Of a stretch of 64,000 bases of DNA, positions 33,433 to 42,587 are shown in pieces. Position numbers and translations under genes: made by a program. Source of the DNA: CAZHGD01 sp964531735 (GTDB lineage: Bacteria; Armatimonadota; UBA10988). Location: NCBI GenBank assembly GCA_964531735.1, contig CAZHGD010000003.1, positions 62,001 to 126,000 on the forward strand. Direction: 5' to 3'. Within the stretch, counting starts at the first letter, position 1. The number at the start of each line of letters is the position of its first letter. The notes under the pieces were generated by a model. It made no database searches. It was not told the DNA's origin and saw only the letters and a list, made by a program, of their open reading frames with translations.

Positions 33433-34437
33433 TCACCGGTAGGTCGGCCGCAGCCGGGCAAACGTGTTGATGTCCCAGTAGTCGCTGACCGCCGAGCCCG
33501 GCGGCGCTATCTCGTCGACGCGCGCCAGCTCGTCGCCACTGAGGGTGTGCGTCAGGCCGTCGAGGGCCGAGGTCAGGTGCGCGAGCGTGCGGGCACCAAG
33601 GATGGGTGCGGTGATGCCCGGCTGCTGCTGGACCCAGGCCAGCGCGAACTGCGCCAGCGTCAGGCCGCGCGCTTCGGCCAGCGGTCGCAGGGCTTCGGCG
33701 CGCGCCACCGCGTCGTCGGTCAGCCGCTTGGCGCCCACGCCGCCCTTCTCGTTGCGGCTGCCTGTCGGCTGGTCACCCGCCGTGTGGTACTGCCCGCTGA
33801 GAATGCCGGTGCCGAGCGGCGCCCAGGGCACCAGGCCGACGCCATGCCGGCGCGCGCACCAGACCAGCTCCTTCTCAATGGAGCGGTCGAGCAGGTTGTA
33901 CGGCGGCTGCTCGGCCACGAAGCGTGCCCAGCCGTAGTGCGTGCTGGTCAGAATCGCCTCGGCCAGCAGACTCGGCACCCACTTGCTGGTGCCCAGGTAG
34001 AGCACCTTGCCCTGCCGCACCAGGTCGTCCAGGGCCTGGAGGATCTCGTCGACCGGCGTGCGCATGTCCATGAAGTGGACGTAGTACAGGTCGATGCGGT
34101 CGGTCTGCAGGCGGCGCAGGCTGGCTTCCACCTGGCTGCGGATGTGGTAGCGGCTCGAGCCACCGTCGTTCGGCCCGCTGCCGATGTCGCCGGTGAACTT
34201 GGTGGCGACGAACAACCGGTCACGCTTGCTGTCGCGCGCCATGGCGCGGCCGAGGATCGCCTCGCTCTCGCCGCGCGTGTAGATGTTGGCGGTGTCGACG
34301 AAGTTCAGCCCGCGGTCCATCGCGCAGTCGAGAATCCGGTGCGCTTCAGCCTCGTCGGTGCTGTTGCCCCAGGTCATGGTGCCCAGACACAAGGACGACA
34401 CCTTCACGCCGCTCCGACCCAGTTGGCGGTACTCCAT
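33433..34437 (-). CDS. aldo/keto reductase
   Basis: NADPH-dependent (beta/alpha)8-barrel reductase, 334 residues. The catalytic tetrad is readable: Asp and Tyr in FVDTANIYTRGESE, Lys in LFVATKF, His in YYVHFMD. The start EYRQLGRSGVKVSSLCLGTMTWG is typical of the YajO/Tas-like group. Cofactor-site block GARTLAHLTSALDG lies near the C-terminus. ATG at 34437 with AGGGAGC before it; upstream in-frame codons lack any site. Likely reduces a sugar or keto intermediate together with the linked MocA-type dehydrogenase; the substrate is not known. Confidence 0.9.
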   Translation of the reverse strand: MEYRQLGRSGVKVSSLCLGTMTWGNSTDEAEAHRILDCAMDRGLNFVDTANIYTRGESEAILGRAMARDSKRDRLFVATKFTGDIGSGPNDGGSSRYHIRSQVEASLRRLQTDRIDLYYVHFMDMRTPVDEILQALDDLVRQGKVLYLGTSKWVPSLLAEAILTSTHYGWARFVAEQPPYNLLDRSIEKELVWCARRHGVGLVPWAPLGTGILSGQYHTAGDQPTGSRNEKGGVGAKRLTDDAVARAEALRPLAEARGLTLAQFALAWVQQQPGITAPILGARTLAHLTSALDGLTHTLSGDELARVDEIAPPGSAVSDYWDINTFARLRPTYR

Positions 34438-34553
34438 GGTGGTGCTCCCTACCGCCGATGGATAGGCCCCAGCGACGCCGAATCCTGCCCGCGACGCCCG
34501 CCGCACACGCGCCGTTAACACGCGGCGCCGACACTGTCCGGCAGGAGACAACG

Positions 34554-35360
34554 ATGCAGCGCGGCTTCCTGATCGACATGGACGGCGTCGTCTACCGTGG
34601 CAGCGAGCTGGTGCCCGGCGCTGAGCAGTTCATCGGCCGCTTGTTGGCCCTGGGCGTGCCGTTCCGGTTCCTGACCAACAACAGCCAGCGCACGCGGCGC
34701 GACGTCGCCACGCGGCTCAACCGCATGGGGCTGCCGGTCACCGAGGACCACGTGTTCACCTGCGCCATGGCCACAGCCCGCTTCCTGGCGCTCCAGCAGC
34801 CGGGCGGCACGGCGTTCGTCATCGGCGAGGGCGGCCTGCTGGCGGCGCTCCACGAGAACGGCTATGCGGTGGTCGACCACGCCCCGGACTACGTGGTGGT
34901 GGGCGAGGGCCGGGTGCTCAACTTCGAGCTGATCGAGCGCGGCGTGCGCCTGGTCATGGACGGGGCCCGCCTGATTGCCACCAACCTGGACCCGAACTGC
35001 CCCACGGAGCAAGGCCTGCGCCCGGGCTGTGGCGCGACGGTGGCGATGCTTGAGGCCGCCACCGGCCAGAAGGCGTTCAGCGTGGGCAAACCGAGCCCGA
35101 TCATGATGCGCATGGCGCGCAAGGAGCTGGGCCTGGCCACCGCCGAGACCACGATGATCGGCGACACCATGGACACCGACATCCTGGGCGGGGTGCAGAT
35201 GGGCTACCGCACGGTGCTGGTGCTCACCGGCGGCACGAGCCGCGCCGACCTGGCGCGCTATGCCTACCGGCCCGATCAGGTGGTCGACTCCATCGCCGAC
35301 CTGTGCGACGACGCCTACCTGCTGGGCCCGCCGCTGGCGGAGCTGGTGACGTTTGCGTGA
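34554..35360 (+). CDS. HAD-superfamily hydrolase, NagD/phosphoglycolate-phosphatase-like (subfamily IIA)
   Basis: A 268-residue phosphatase. Motif I is FLIDMDGVVYRG (nucleophile Asp8, acid Asp10), motif II is FLTNNSQRTRR, the motif III Lys is in VGKPSPIMM and motif IV is MIGDTMDTDILGG. The C2-type cap between motifs II and III and the GYRTVLVLTGGTS tail match NagD/PGP enzymes that dephosphorylate small sugar phosphates or nucleotides. The ATG at 34554 has CAGGAGAC upstream. Its stop codon lies inside the first of two tandem repeats listed separately. Confidence 0.9.
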   Translation: MQRGFLIDMDGVVYRGSELVPGAEQFIGRLLALGVPFRFLTNNSQRTRRDVATRLNRMGLPVTEDHVFTCAMATARFLALQQPGGTAFVIGEGGLLAALHENGYAVVDHAPDYVVVGEGRVLNFELIERGVRLVMDGARLIATNLDPNCPTEQGLRPGCGATVAMLEAATGQKAFSVGKPSPIMMRMARKELGLATAETTMIGDTMDTDILGGVQMGYRTVLVLTGGTSRADLARYAYRPDQVVDSIADLCDDAYLLGPPLAELVTFA

Positions 35361-35484
35361 GTGCCGGCGGGCAGCGCCGGCCGGCACCTTAATATGGGTG
35401 ACGTCCCCAATTTATGGTGCCGTCTGTGTGAGTGCCGGCAGGCGGCGCCGGCCGGCGCGTAAATATGGGTGACGTCCCCAATTA
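35357..35484. repeat. two tandem REP-like repeats (57 bp, period 71)
   Basis: Units at 35357-35413 and 35428-35484 are alike apart from a handful of substitutions. Each starts GTGAGTGCCGGC, continues with a GC-rich palindromic part (GCGCCGGCCGGC) and ends with the same AT-flanked near-palindrome, ATATGGGTGACGTCCCCAAT. The first unit begins in the last codon of the NagD-like gene. They lie between convergent genes, as REP elements often do, and may end or stabilise both transcripts. Confidence 0.75.
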
Positions 35485-35517
35485 AGTGTTGGCGACAGCA
35501 CCTGCTTCGTCACCGGT

Positions 35518-36963
35518 TCAGCCGGTTTGGCCGTCGGCTTCCAGGTCGCCCAGTTCCGGGTACAGCGTGCTGATGCAGGCCGGGCAGAGGCCATGGGAGA
35601 ACTGCGCCTCGGTGTGGTGGGTGACGTACTCCTCGACCTGTTCCCAGTAGCCGGCGTCGTTGCGGATCTTCTTGCAGTTGGCGCAGATCGGCACGATGCC
35701 GCGGAGCGTGCGGATCTGGTCGAGTGCGCTCTGCAACTCGGTGATCAGGCGCTCGCGCTCGAGCTCGATCTGCTTGCGTTGGTGGATGTCGGTGAACATG
35801 CCGAACGAGCCGACCACCTGGCCCTGCTCGTTGCGGACCGCCCTGGCGGACACCAGGACCCAATGGCGCTCGCCGCTCTTGGTCACGAGGCAACGCTCGT
35901 AGCGCGAGTCACAGCCCTGCGCGCGGCGTTCGGCCTGGACGCGGAAGTCGTCCACCTGGTCGGGCGCGATGAACGACTCGTACGGCCGCCCGAGCATCTC
36001 CTCGGCGGCGTAGCCGAGCAACGAACACATCTGCTGGTTGACGAAGGTGATGCGGTCGGTGGCGTCCAGCGAGAGCACGCCCTCCATGGCGGTGTCCACG
36101 ATCAACCGGTACTGCCGCTCGCTGGCCTGCAGCGCGGACTCGATGCGCTTGCGCTCGTCGATATCGGTGAACATGGCGAAGGAGCCGGCGAAGGAGCCGC
36201 TGTCGGTCATCACCGCCTTGGCCGAGACCAGCAGCCAGTGCCGGCGGCCGTCCTGACGGATGAAGCAGCGCTCGTAGACGGCATTCCGGCCTTGCGCGCG
36301 GATGCGCATCTGCTCGCGGTTGGCGTCCTGCTCTTCCGGCGCGATGAACGCAGCGTAGGGCTGCCCGACCACTTGCTCGACGGTGGCGCCGAGCATGGCG
36401 CACATCTGCGGGTTGGCGAAGGTGATGATGGCATGGTGGTCGAGCGAAAGGACGCCCTCGATCGCCGTCTCCACGAACCTCCGGTAGCGCTGCTCGCTGG
36501 CTTGCAGCGCGGCCTCGATGCGCTTGCGCTGATCGATGTCGGTGAACATGGCGAACGAACCGTCGAAGTCACCGTTGGCGGCGCGAAGCGCCTTGGCCGA
36601 GACCAGCAGGACGTGTCGCCGGCCGTCCTTGGTGATGAAGCAGCGCTCGTAGACCGCGTCCTCGCCGCGCGCGCGGAGGCGCATCTGCTCGCAGTTGGCC
36701 TTCTGCTCCTCCGGCGCGACGAAGGAGGCGTAGGGCTGCCCGACCACCTCGTCGACGGTGTAGCCGAGCATGGCACACATCTGCGGGTTGGCGAAGGTGA
36801 TGATGGCGTGGCGATCGAGCGAGAGGACGCCCTCAATGGCGGTCTCGACGAACAGGCGGTAGCGTTCGTTGCGCTGCAGGGCCGCGGCGATGTGGTGGCG
36901 CGCTCCACCGCGGTCGAGCGCGCGCGTCAGTCGACGCCACAAGCCACCGATGCGTGTCGCCAT
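35518..36963 (-). CDS. triple-PAS sensor protein with C-terminal CxxC...CPxC domain, no output kinase
   Basis: A 481-residue protein made of a short N-terminal segment, three consecutive PAS-PAC units (about 30-155, 155-280, 280-400) and a C-terminal zinc-ribbon-like domain. PAS units 1 and 2 are almost identical (both contain VETAIEGVLSLD and AIITFANPQMCAMLG), showing recent internal duplication; unit 3 is more diverged (MEGVLSLDATDRITFVNQQM). The end contains a coiled-coil, LRGIVPICANCKKIRNDAGY and HGLCPACISTLYPEL. This C-terminal domain is common after PAS or receiver domains in many bacteria but has no known activity. There is no HisKA, GGDEF, EAL or HTH, so the output is unknown. No transmembrane segment. 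Confidence 0.85.
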   Translation of the reverse strand: MATRIGGLWRRLTRALDRGGARHHIAAALQRNERYRLFVETAIEGVLSLDRHAIITFANPQMCAMLGYTVDEVVGQPYASFVAPEEQKANCEQMRLRARGEDAVYERCFITKDGRRHVLLVSAKALRAANGDFDGSFAMFTDIDQRKRIEAALQASEQRYRRFVETAIEGVLSLDHHAIITFANPQMCAMLGATVEQVVGQPYAAFIAPEEQDANREQMRIRAQGRNAVYERCFIRQDGRRHWLLVSAKAVMTDSGSFAGSFAMFTDIDERKRIESALQASERQYRLIVDTAMEGVLSLDATDRITFVNQQMCSLLGYAAEEMLGRPYESFIAPDQVDDFRVQAERRAQGCDSRYERCLVTKSGERHWVLVSARAVRNEQGQVVGSFGMFTDIHQRKQIELERERLITELQSALDQIRTLRGIVPICANCKKIRNDAGYWEQVEEYVTHHTEAQFSHGLCPACISTLYPELGDLEADGQTG

Positions 36964-37122
36964 GGCCGGCTTCCAGACGGAGCCATTCCCTGCCCGGCGC
37001 GGCCCGGTCGGCTTTGACGGCGGGCCTGGCCGGCTGCGCCGCGCCGCACCGACCGCTTACCAGGCTACCCGCGCCCGGCCGCGGGAGTCAAGGCCGCGCT
37101 GGCTCCCGGTGGCTGCGGCAAA

Positions 37123-37165
37123 CCGACCGACGCACCCTAGCCGGTGGCCGGGGTGCGTCGGTCGG
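37123..37165 (-). terminator. 15-bp hairpin terminator after the prepilin gene
   Basis: CCGACCGACGCACCC pairs exactly with 37151-37165 around a 13-base loop. On the minus strand it follows the prepilin-like stop by about 70 bases and continues into GGTTTGCC, a short T-run. Confidence 0.65.
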
Positions 37166-37233
37166 GGTGTGCGGTTGGGTCGGTGGGCTCGCGACCGACC
37201 GTCGCCTCGTCCAGCGCCAGGCTGGACGCCGGT

Positions 37234-38016
37234 CTACTGAACGCCGAACTTGGACCGCACCGCAGCGCGGTCGCCGTCGTTCTTGCAGAAGTACCTGAGG
37301 GTGGACTGCGCGGCCGCGGGGTTGCCGGGCGGGTACATCGCGGCCCACGGGGCCCACTTGGCGTGGCCGTCGCAGTAGATGTAGTTGGCGCCCTCGTTGT
37401 GCGCGCCCGGGTGCTCCCAACTGCACACGCGCGGCCCACTGGAGGTCTGGTAGGCGACCCAGCGCAGGTTGGCCGGCAGGTCGAGTCGGCCGGCATTGCC
37501 GCCGTCACCGGCAAACACGCAGTCGGCCGGCGTGGTGATGTTGGCCAGCGACAGACCCTTGAAGCCGACGTTGGTGTAGTACGGACTGGCCACCGTACCA
37601 CCCCAGCCCGTCCAGCTCTGGTAGTCGAAGGCCACGAACATGCTCATCGAGTAGACCTGATGGGGCGCGCCGGTACTCGTCCAGAGGGTGGACGGGCACT
37701 GCCAGACGCCGGTCATGGCGCCCGTCTGCGGGGCGCCGTTCTTGACGTACGGCGCGACCAGGGCCTGCCAGCTATTGGACCAGGCCCAGCCGCCGGGCGC
37801 CCAGAAGCGCCACCAGCCCGGGAACATCTCGTCGTAGTCCTGGGCATACATGGCCACGGCGGTGCCGATCTGCTTGAGGTTGCTACAGCAAGCTGTTTGC
37901 CGTGCCTTCTCGCGAGCCTTGGCGAAGACCGGGAACAGAATGGCAGCCAAGATCGCGATGATCGCGATGACCACCAGCAGCTCGATCAGCGTGAACCCGT
38001 TCCGAGACCGTGCCAT
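37234..38016 (-). CDS. DUF1559 prepilin-like protein (H-x9-DG family)
   Basis: A 260-residue pseudopilin. The N-terminus carries a class III signal, [17 protein letters not shown], whose Gly would be cut by PilD and whose Glu at +5 is present, followed by [17 protein letters not shown] and [19 protein letters not shown]. The late motif [12 protein letters not shown] is the DUF1559 signature. Such proteins form extracellular fibres or pseudopili and occur in many copies in Armatimonadota and Planctomycetes. The ATG at 38016 is chosen over one two codons upstream because AGGAGG lies 8 bases before it. A promoter precedes the gene and a hairpin follows it, so it is a single-gene transcript. Confidence 0.93.
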   Translation of the reverse strand: MARSRNGFTLIELLVVIAIIAILAAILFPVFAKAREKARQTACCSNLKQIGTAVAMYAQDYDEMFPGWWRFWAPGGWAWSNSWQALVAPYVKNGAPQTGAMTGVWQCPSTLWTSTGAPHQVYSMSMFVAFDYQSWTGWGGTVASPYYTNVGFKGLSLANITTPADCVFAGDGGNAGRLDLPANLRWVAYQTSSGPRVCSWEHPGAHNEGANYIYCDGHAKWAPWAAMYPPGNPAAAQSTLRYFCKNDGDRAAVRSKFGVQ

Positions 38017-38105
38017 CAGCATCTCCTCCTGGCGGCTGCGGAGCAGCCGGGGTGCCTGACGCGTCCTCCGGTCCGGCGAGCGACACCGGGTGAGCGAAGA
38101 GCCAC

Positions 38106-38134
38106 ATTATGGCGAAAGCGTTCGGCCGAGTCAA
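38106..38134 (-). promoter_or_regulatory. sigma70-type promoter of the prepilin gene
   Basis: On the minus strand: TTGACT, 17-base spacer, CATAAT. The start near 38098 gives a leader of about 80 bases. A perfect palindrome (CCTACC-TGG-GGTAGG, 38136-38150) touches the upstream edge of the -35 and could be an operator or the end of the preceding transcript. Confidence 0.7.
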
Positions 38135-38274
38135 GCCTACCTGGGGTAGGTATCACAGATGGCGCGCTGCCATGAGGAAACCAAGCTGGGTATTGTATAC
38201 ATAGAGGCGCGGCGTCCAGTGGCGCAGGCCTGGCCAAGCGCCGTGCCGGGCTGCTGGGTCTGGTCCCGCGCGAG

Positions 38275-40254
38275 CTACCCGCCGACGCTCAAGTCCATCA
38301 CGATGAGGCCGTGGGGCGGCACGTGCAGCGGCGTGAAGTTGAGGCCGGTGCGAACCTGGCCGTCGGTCAGGTTGAGCGGCGTGTAGGGGAAGCCGCTGAC
38401 CTTGTGCACCGTGATCGGTGCCGGGGTGACGGTGAAGTCGGGCACCAGGTAGGTGTCGATGGTGGAGACCAGCGCCAGGCGCAGTTGGCCCGGACCAGTC
38501 TCGTGCACGAGCAGCCGCAGGCCGTCCGCGGCGTTGCCGGCGCGCACCGTGGCCAGGCCGTGCGCCGTTGACCAACCGTCGACCACCGTGCGGATCGCCG
38601 CGGCCGTCGCGGTCCAGAACTCCGTCGGCAGCGCCTCGTAGTGGGGCGGGTCACCGAAGAACAGCGGCGGAATGGCGTCGGCTGGCTGCCAGGTTGCCGT
38701 CGGCGGCAGGGCGAGTTCGGCCACCGTCGCCCCGGCCGCGACGATGCGGCAGGTGTAGGCGCTGTCGTCGGCCAAGTGGCCGAGCCAGACCACCGGCCCG
38801 CCGGTGTAGCGACTGAGGTGGGACTGCTCGGCCGCGGTCAGCAGATCCGCGTTCGGCACGATGACCGGTCCGCTGGCGTGCGCCAGCTCCTCGATCCGGC
38901 AGATGCTGTGGATCTGCAGCGCCTCGGACTCGACCAGCCGGGCGATCTGCTTGAAGGCCGGCCAGGTGCCGCGCGCGGGGTAATCGTGCCGCAGCGCGTC
39001 CACCGCCGAGTCCGCGTAGACCCAGGTCAGCTCGCCGGCGCGCCGCGGCGTCGAGGAGTACGCCGTCTGCCATTGCCGGCGCAGATAGGCCCACTCGGTG
39101 GCGGCGAGACCGTCGCCGAGGCAGACCATGAAGCCGGTCGCGCAGCGCTCCAGGCCGTCCGGCGTGACGCGCATCTGGTTGGCCAGTGTGTAGACCTCGC
39201 GCTCGAGGCGCGACGGTGCGTGGCGCAGCAGGTCGTAGCTCTCGCAGACGTCCTTCACGCCGTGCAGGAAGAGCAGCTTCATGCTGGTCAGATGCGCCTT
39301 CAGCTCGGCGAGCGTGGCGGCGAAGTCGAAGTGGCGCTCGTAGCCACCGTTGATCAGCGCCAGGTTGGCGGCGACGGTTTCCACCACCAGATAGTCCACG
39401 CCGAGCCGGGCCACGCGGCGGTAGTCCATGCCGAAGATGTGCATCGCCTCGAACGCCGACTTGGTGTTGGCCGAGTTGATCATCGTGCCCTTGCCAAGCG
39501 GCTTCACCGCGGCGACGATGGCGGCCCAGAACTGCTCCCAGCGCAGCAGGTTGAACTCGACCCACGGTGCGTAGAGGTGGTCGTTGATGACCGCCATGCG
39601 CTCGGCCAGGGCGGGCTGGTCCCAGCCGCGCGCGTCGGTCAGTGCGGGCGGCGCGGCGGCGCCGAGGTACTCGGCGAACTGCGCGGCGATGCCGTCGGAG
39701 CAGTCGTTGAAGCTCAGCGAGCCGGCCGGCCCGAGGCAGTCGGGGCCGTGGAAGCCGTCGAAGCCGTAGTCGACCAGCACCCGCGCCAATTGCGCGGCGA
39801 ACAGGTCCTGGTAGTACGTGCCGTCGGCCAGCCGGGCCAGCATCTGCACGCCGTCGGTCACGCCGAGGTGCGAGTAGACGATGCGCGCCTCCGGGTGGTC
39901 CGACAGCCACTCGCGGTGGAAGCGGTCGTGGTGGTAGGCGGCGAAGACCGAGACGAAGACCTGCACGCCGGCCGCGCGCAGTCGGGCCACCAGGTCGCGG
40001 AGCTGCCAGTTGGTCCACTCCTGCCGCTGGCGCTCCTCGTTGCCGGCCTGCCCGAAGCGCGCACAGACGTCGGCGAACAGCGGGCGCTCCGCGGCGAGGC
40101 CCTCGTGCAGCACGACGAAGTCCGAGGCGGACGCGAGCAGCGAGAGGCCGGTGGGCCGGAAGCCCAACCGGTCCAGGTACTCGCCGACGCCGAGATCGGC
40201 CTGGGCGTTATCGAAGGCCAGCAGCTCGGTCCAGATCCAGGACTCATGGCTCAT
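38275..40254 (-). CDS. glycoside-hydrolase-like TIM-barrel protein (GH42/beta-galactosidase-like architecture)
   Basis: About 659 residues, no signal peptide. The first 350 residues look like a (beta/alpha)8 barrel: VFVSVFAAYHHDRFHREWL, VDYGFDGFHGPDCLGP and GKGTMINSANTKSAFEAMHIFG carry the acidic and aromatic residues expected at strand ends. A Rossmann-like middle (IHSICRIEELAHASGPVIV) resembles the trimerisation domain of GH42 enzymes, and a beta-domain ends the protein. I cannot name the catalytic pair with certainty or the substrate. The ATG at 40254 is used; a GGAGGAGG lies about 35 bases upstream, so a non-ATG start near 40284 is possible. It lies 70 bases after the beta-helix gene on the same strand. 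Confidence 0.6.
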   Translation of the reverse strand: MSHESWIWTELLAFDNAQADLGVGEYLDRLGFRPTGLSLLASASDFVVLHEGLAAERPLFADVCARFGQAGNEERQRQEWTNWQLRDLVARLRAAGVQVFVSVFAAYHHDRFHREWLSDHPEARIVYSHLGVTDGVQMLARLADGTYYQDLFAAQLARVLVDYGFDGFHGPDCLGPAGSLSFNDCSDGIAAQFAEYLGAAAPPALTDARGWDQPALAERMAVINDHLYAPWVEFNLLRWEQFWAAIVAAVKPLGKGTMINSANTKSAFEAMHIFGMDYRRVARLGVDYLVVETVAANLALINGGYERHFDFAATLAELKAHLTSMKLLFLHGVKDVCESYDLLRHAPSRLEREVYTLANQMRVTPDGLERCATGFMVCLGDGLAATEWAYLRRQWQTAYSSTPRRAGELTWVYADSAVDALRHDYPARGTWPAFKQIARLVESEALQIHSICRIEELAHASGPVIVPNADLLTAAEQSHLSRYTGGPVVWLGHLADDSAYTCRIVAAGATVAELALPPTATWQPADAIPPLFFGDPPHYEALPTEFWTATAAAIRTVVDGWSTAHGLATVRAGNAADGLRLLVHETGPGQLRLALVSTIDTYLVPDFTVTPAPITVHKVSGFPYTPLNLTDGQVRTGLNFTPLHVPPHGLIVMDLSVGG

Positions 40255-40323
40255 GCCGGCGCGGTTTGGTGGCCGCGCCGACAGGTCCTCCTCCAAGATG
40301 GCCGGTCACCGTCGGCGCCGCGC

Positions 40324-42468
40324 CTACGGCACGACCAGCGCGCCGGCGGCGCCGTCGCCGTCCAGCGGCTTGGCCACCTCTTCGAACCGGTTGCCGCGCA
40401 GCACCGTGCCGTGTACGTCCTTGGTCACGCGGACGCCGACCGGCGAGTGCTTGACCGTGCAGCGCTCCACCAGCGTGTCTTCGGTCTTGCCGCCCAGGTT
40501 CAGGTAGGACTGCGTCTGCATCACGTTGCGGCGGAAGATGGTCGCCCGCGCCAACGGTCCGGGGTACTGCGCGTTGCTGTCACCGGTGGTCACGCCGAAG
40601 AACGACGGCCCCCAGACGCGCCCGCCATAGCCGCTGCCTTCGGTCAGCTCGTTGTCGAGGAACTGGCAGCAGAAGCTGGGCTGCCAGCCCCAGCCGTGCG
40701 GATTGAGGCCCCAGGTGAAGAAGCCGTCGATGCGCGCGCCGGTGTTGCCCGCTAGGATCACGTCGGCGGCCGAGCCGTAGAGTTGCACCGCGCCACCGTC
40801 GACGAAGCGGTTGCCGATGAACAGGTTGCGCCCGCGGAACGGCACGATGGAGAACCGCGAGGTGTCGTCCGGGGCCACCGTCCAGGGCCGGTCGAGTTCC
40901 CATTCGCGGCCCTGGTTGGCGGTCACCTGCCGCCACTGTCCCGCGCCGGTACCGTCGAGGATGAACACCGCCGCGCCGCGGTAGTCGGTGTGGGCACGCG
41001 GCGCGTAGTCCTTGAACTGCGGCTCGGCGGCCAGCGTCAGGTGCGTGCCGGTGGCCTTGGCCGCGCCGAAGTAGGCACCGCCGCCGGCGTCGAAGGTCAT
41101 GATCTCGCGGTCGCCACCGTAGACATGCCGCACGTCGTTGTCGGCGCAGTAGAGGTCCTGCGCGAAGTTGTTCCAGTAGGTCGTGGCGCTGAAGCAGACG
41201 CCGGTCACCTTGTTGCGCTCGAAGATCACCGCCTTGTAGTTCTCACAGCCGTACATGTGGCCGTAGAACTCGCTGTCGCTGATCACGCCGTACCAGGGCC
41301 CTTGGTCGCGAGCGAAGCCCCACGGTCCGGTGACCAGCACGCGTCCCTGCGCGTTGCCCGGCAGCGCGCCGTAGACATCGCAGCCGGTGATCCGGTAGTT
41401 GCGCCCGGTGATGTGGAGCGCGGCCAACGGCTCCTTGTTGTTCTTCTTGACCGTGTGCCGCACCGCTTCGGGCACCGCGCGCACGCGCACGTGGTGCAGC
41501 CGCAGCCGCTCGCTGTCGGGCGTGTCGCTGATCACGCGGCGGTAGTTGAAGCAGTAGAGGCTTAGCTCTTCGAGGCCGTAGTCGCGGCCGCTGATCCAGC
41601 TCTCGGGCGGGTCGGGGGTGTTGGCGACATACAGGCTGACCAGGCCCATGCCTTCGCCGCGCAGCACCGTGCGCGGCGGAATCACCAGCGCCGACTTCAC
41701 GTCGTAGCTGCCGCGCGGCAGGAAGACGATGCCGCCGCCGCTCTTGGCCGCCTTCTCCAGCGCCTCGTGGATGGCCTTGTCGGTGTCGCCCGTGTTGGCC
41801 ACCAGGATCATTGTCGGCGGCTGTGTCACCGGCGCCACCACGCTCAGCCGCCCGGCGCGCCGCCAGCCGGCGGGTCCGCCCCAGCCGTTGTGGACGAACA
41901 CCTCGTGGTCGCCGCGCGGCAGGTCGGCCGGCAGCGGCACGTTCAGCGACCACCCGTTGGCCGCCTTGACCGCGAGACGCCGGTCCTGGCCGGCGGCGTC
42001 GCGCAGCAGCACGGTGGCGGCGGCGGTGCCCAGGCACTTGCCGAAGATGCGCAGCCAGCCGCCCGGCGAGGCCAGCCGGCCCTCATCGCCCTGGAACCAC
42101 CACGGGTTCGGCTCATTGGCGAGCAGCGTGTTCGACACCGCCTCGCCCTGCCGGACGCGCAGGGCATAGAGCCCGCCCTTCGCCTGCGTTGGAATCGCGT
42201 TCGGTGGCAAGACCGCCTTGATGCAGCGCCCGCTGACCTGCAGCGGCTTCAGCGTGGCGAACTGCCCGCGCGGCTCCGGCGAGCCGGGCTGTCCGGCCGG
42301 ACCGTCGGCCAGGCGGAGCAACTCGACCACCGCGCCGGCCTCGAGGCCCTCGCCGAGGATGACCACGGTCTCGTCGGGCGCAACCGGGTCGGACACCCAG
42401 TGAATGCCCGGCGCGGCGAAGAGCGGCGCGGCACAGACCAGGGCGGCTATGAGGCCGATCAGGCGCAT
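40324..42468 (-). CDS. secreted right-handed beta-helix protein (pectate-lyase/polygalacturonase-like)
   Basis: A 714-residue exported protein with signal peptide RLIGLIAALVCAAPLFAAPG. An N-terminal IPT/immunoglobulin-like domain (DPVAPDETVVILGEGLEAGAVV) is followed from about residue 230 by a beta-helix starting DTDKAIHEALEKAAKSGGGIVFLPRGSY, the usual pectate-lyase_3 entry, and then many short beta-coil rungs (ITGRNYRITGCDVYG, FIGNRFVDGG, FRRNVMQTQSY, VERCTVKHSPVGV). It probably binds or cleaves a plant or microbial polysaccharide outside the cell. Catalytic residues cannot be assigned by eye. ATG at 42468 with TGGAG upstream. Confidence 0.78.
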   Translation of the reverse strand: MRLIGLIAALVCAAPLFAAPGIHWVSDPVAPDETVVILGEGLEAGAVVELLRLADGPAGQPGSPEPRGQFATLKPLQVSGRCIKAVLPPNAIPTQAKGGLYALRVRQGEAVSNTLLANEPNPWWFQGDEGRLASPGGWLRIFGKCLGTAAATVLLRDAAGQDRRLAVKAANGWSLNVPLPADLPRGDHEVFVHNGWGGPAGWRRAGRLSVVAPVTQPPTMILVANTGDTDKAIHEALEKAAKSGGGIVFLPRGSYDVKSALVIPPRTVLRGEGMGLVSLYVANTPDPPESWISGRDYGLEELSLYCFNYRRVISDTPDSERLRLHHVRVRAVPEAVRHTVKKNNKEPLAALHITGRNYRITGCDVYGALPGNAQGRVLVTGPWGFARDQGPWYGVISDSEFYGHMYGCENYKAVIFERNKVTGVCFSATTYWNNFAQDLYCADNDVRHVYGGDREIMTFDAGGGAYFGAAKATGTHLTLAAEPQFKDYAPRAHTDYRGAAVFILDGTGAGQWRQVTANQGREWELDRPWTVAPDDTSRFSIVPFRGRNLFIGNRFVDGGAVQLYGSAADVILAGNTGARIDGFFTWGLNPHGWGWQPSFCCQFLDNELTEGSGYGGRVWGPSFFGVTTGDSNAQYPGPLARATIFRRNVMQTQSYLNLGGKTEDTLVERCTVKHSPVGVRVTKDVHGTVLRGNRFEEVAKPLDGDGAAGALVVP

Positions 42469-42529
42469 CGTGTTCTCCACAAGCCCACCGGCTGGAATCG
42501 CGGCCTGGCCGACGAATCCTCCCCCATCC

Positions 42530-42573
42530 GCCCTACAGCGCCAGCGCCGCGCGCGCCGCGACGCCGATCAGCC
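42530..42573. repeat. left copy of 44-bp direct repeat flanking the TIR-WD40 gene
   Basis: Identical at 43 of 44 positions to 45980-46023. It matches the last 13 codons and stop of the nucleoside phosphorylase gene, here detached from the rest of that gene. The single difference (G at 42551, C at 46001) would change an Arg codon CGG to CGC, a silent change. Confidence 0.9.
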
Positions 42574-42587
42574 CGACGCAGTGTCCG

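Noticed and set aside
35357..35484. Start of a CRISPR array
   Set aside because: Only two units, the repeats are 57 bp with internal palindromes, the gap is 14 bases, and no cas gene is near.
37234..38016. Treating the prepilin as the major pilin of the pil cluster
   Set aside because: It belongs to the multi-copy DUF1559 type and lies several kilobases from the pil genes with its own promoter; it is a likely PilD substrate but not clearly the main pilin.
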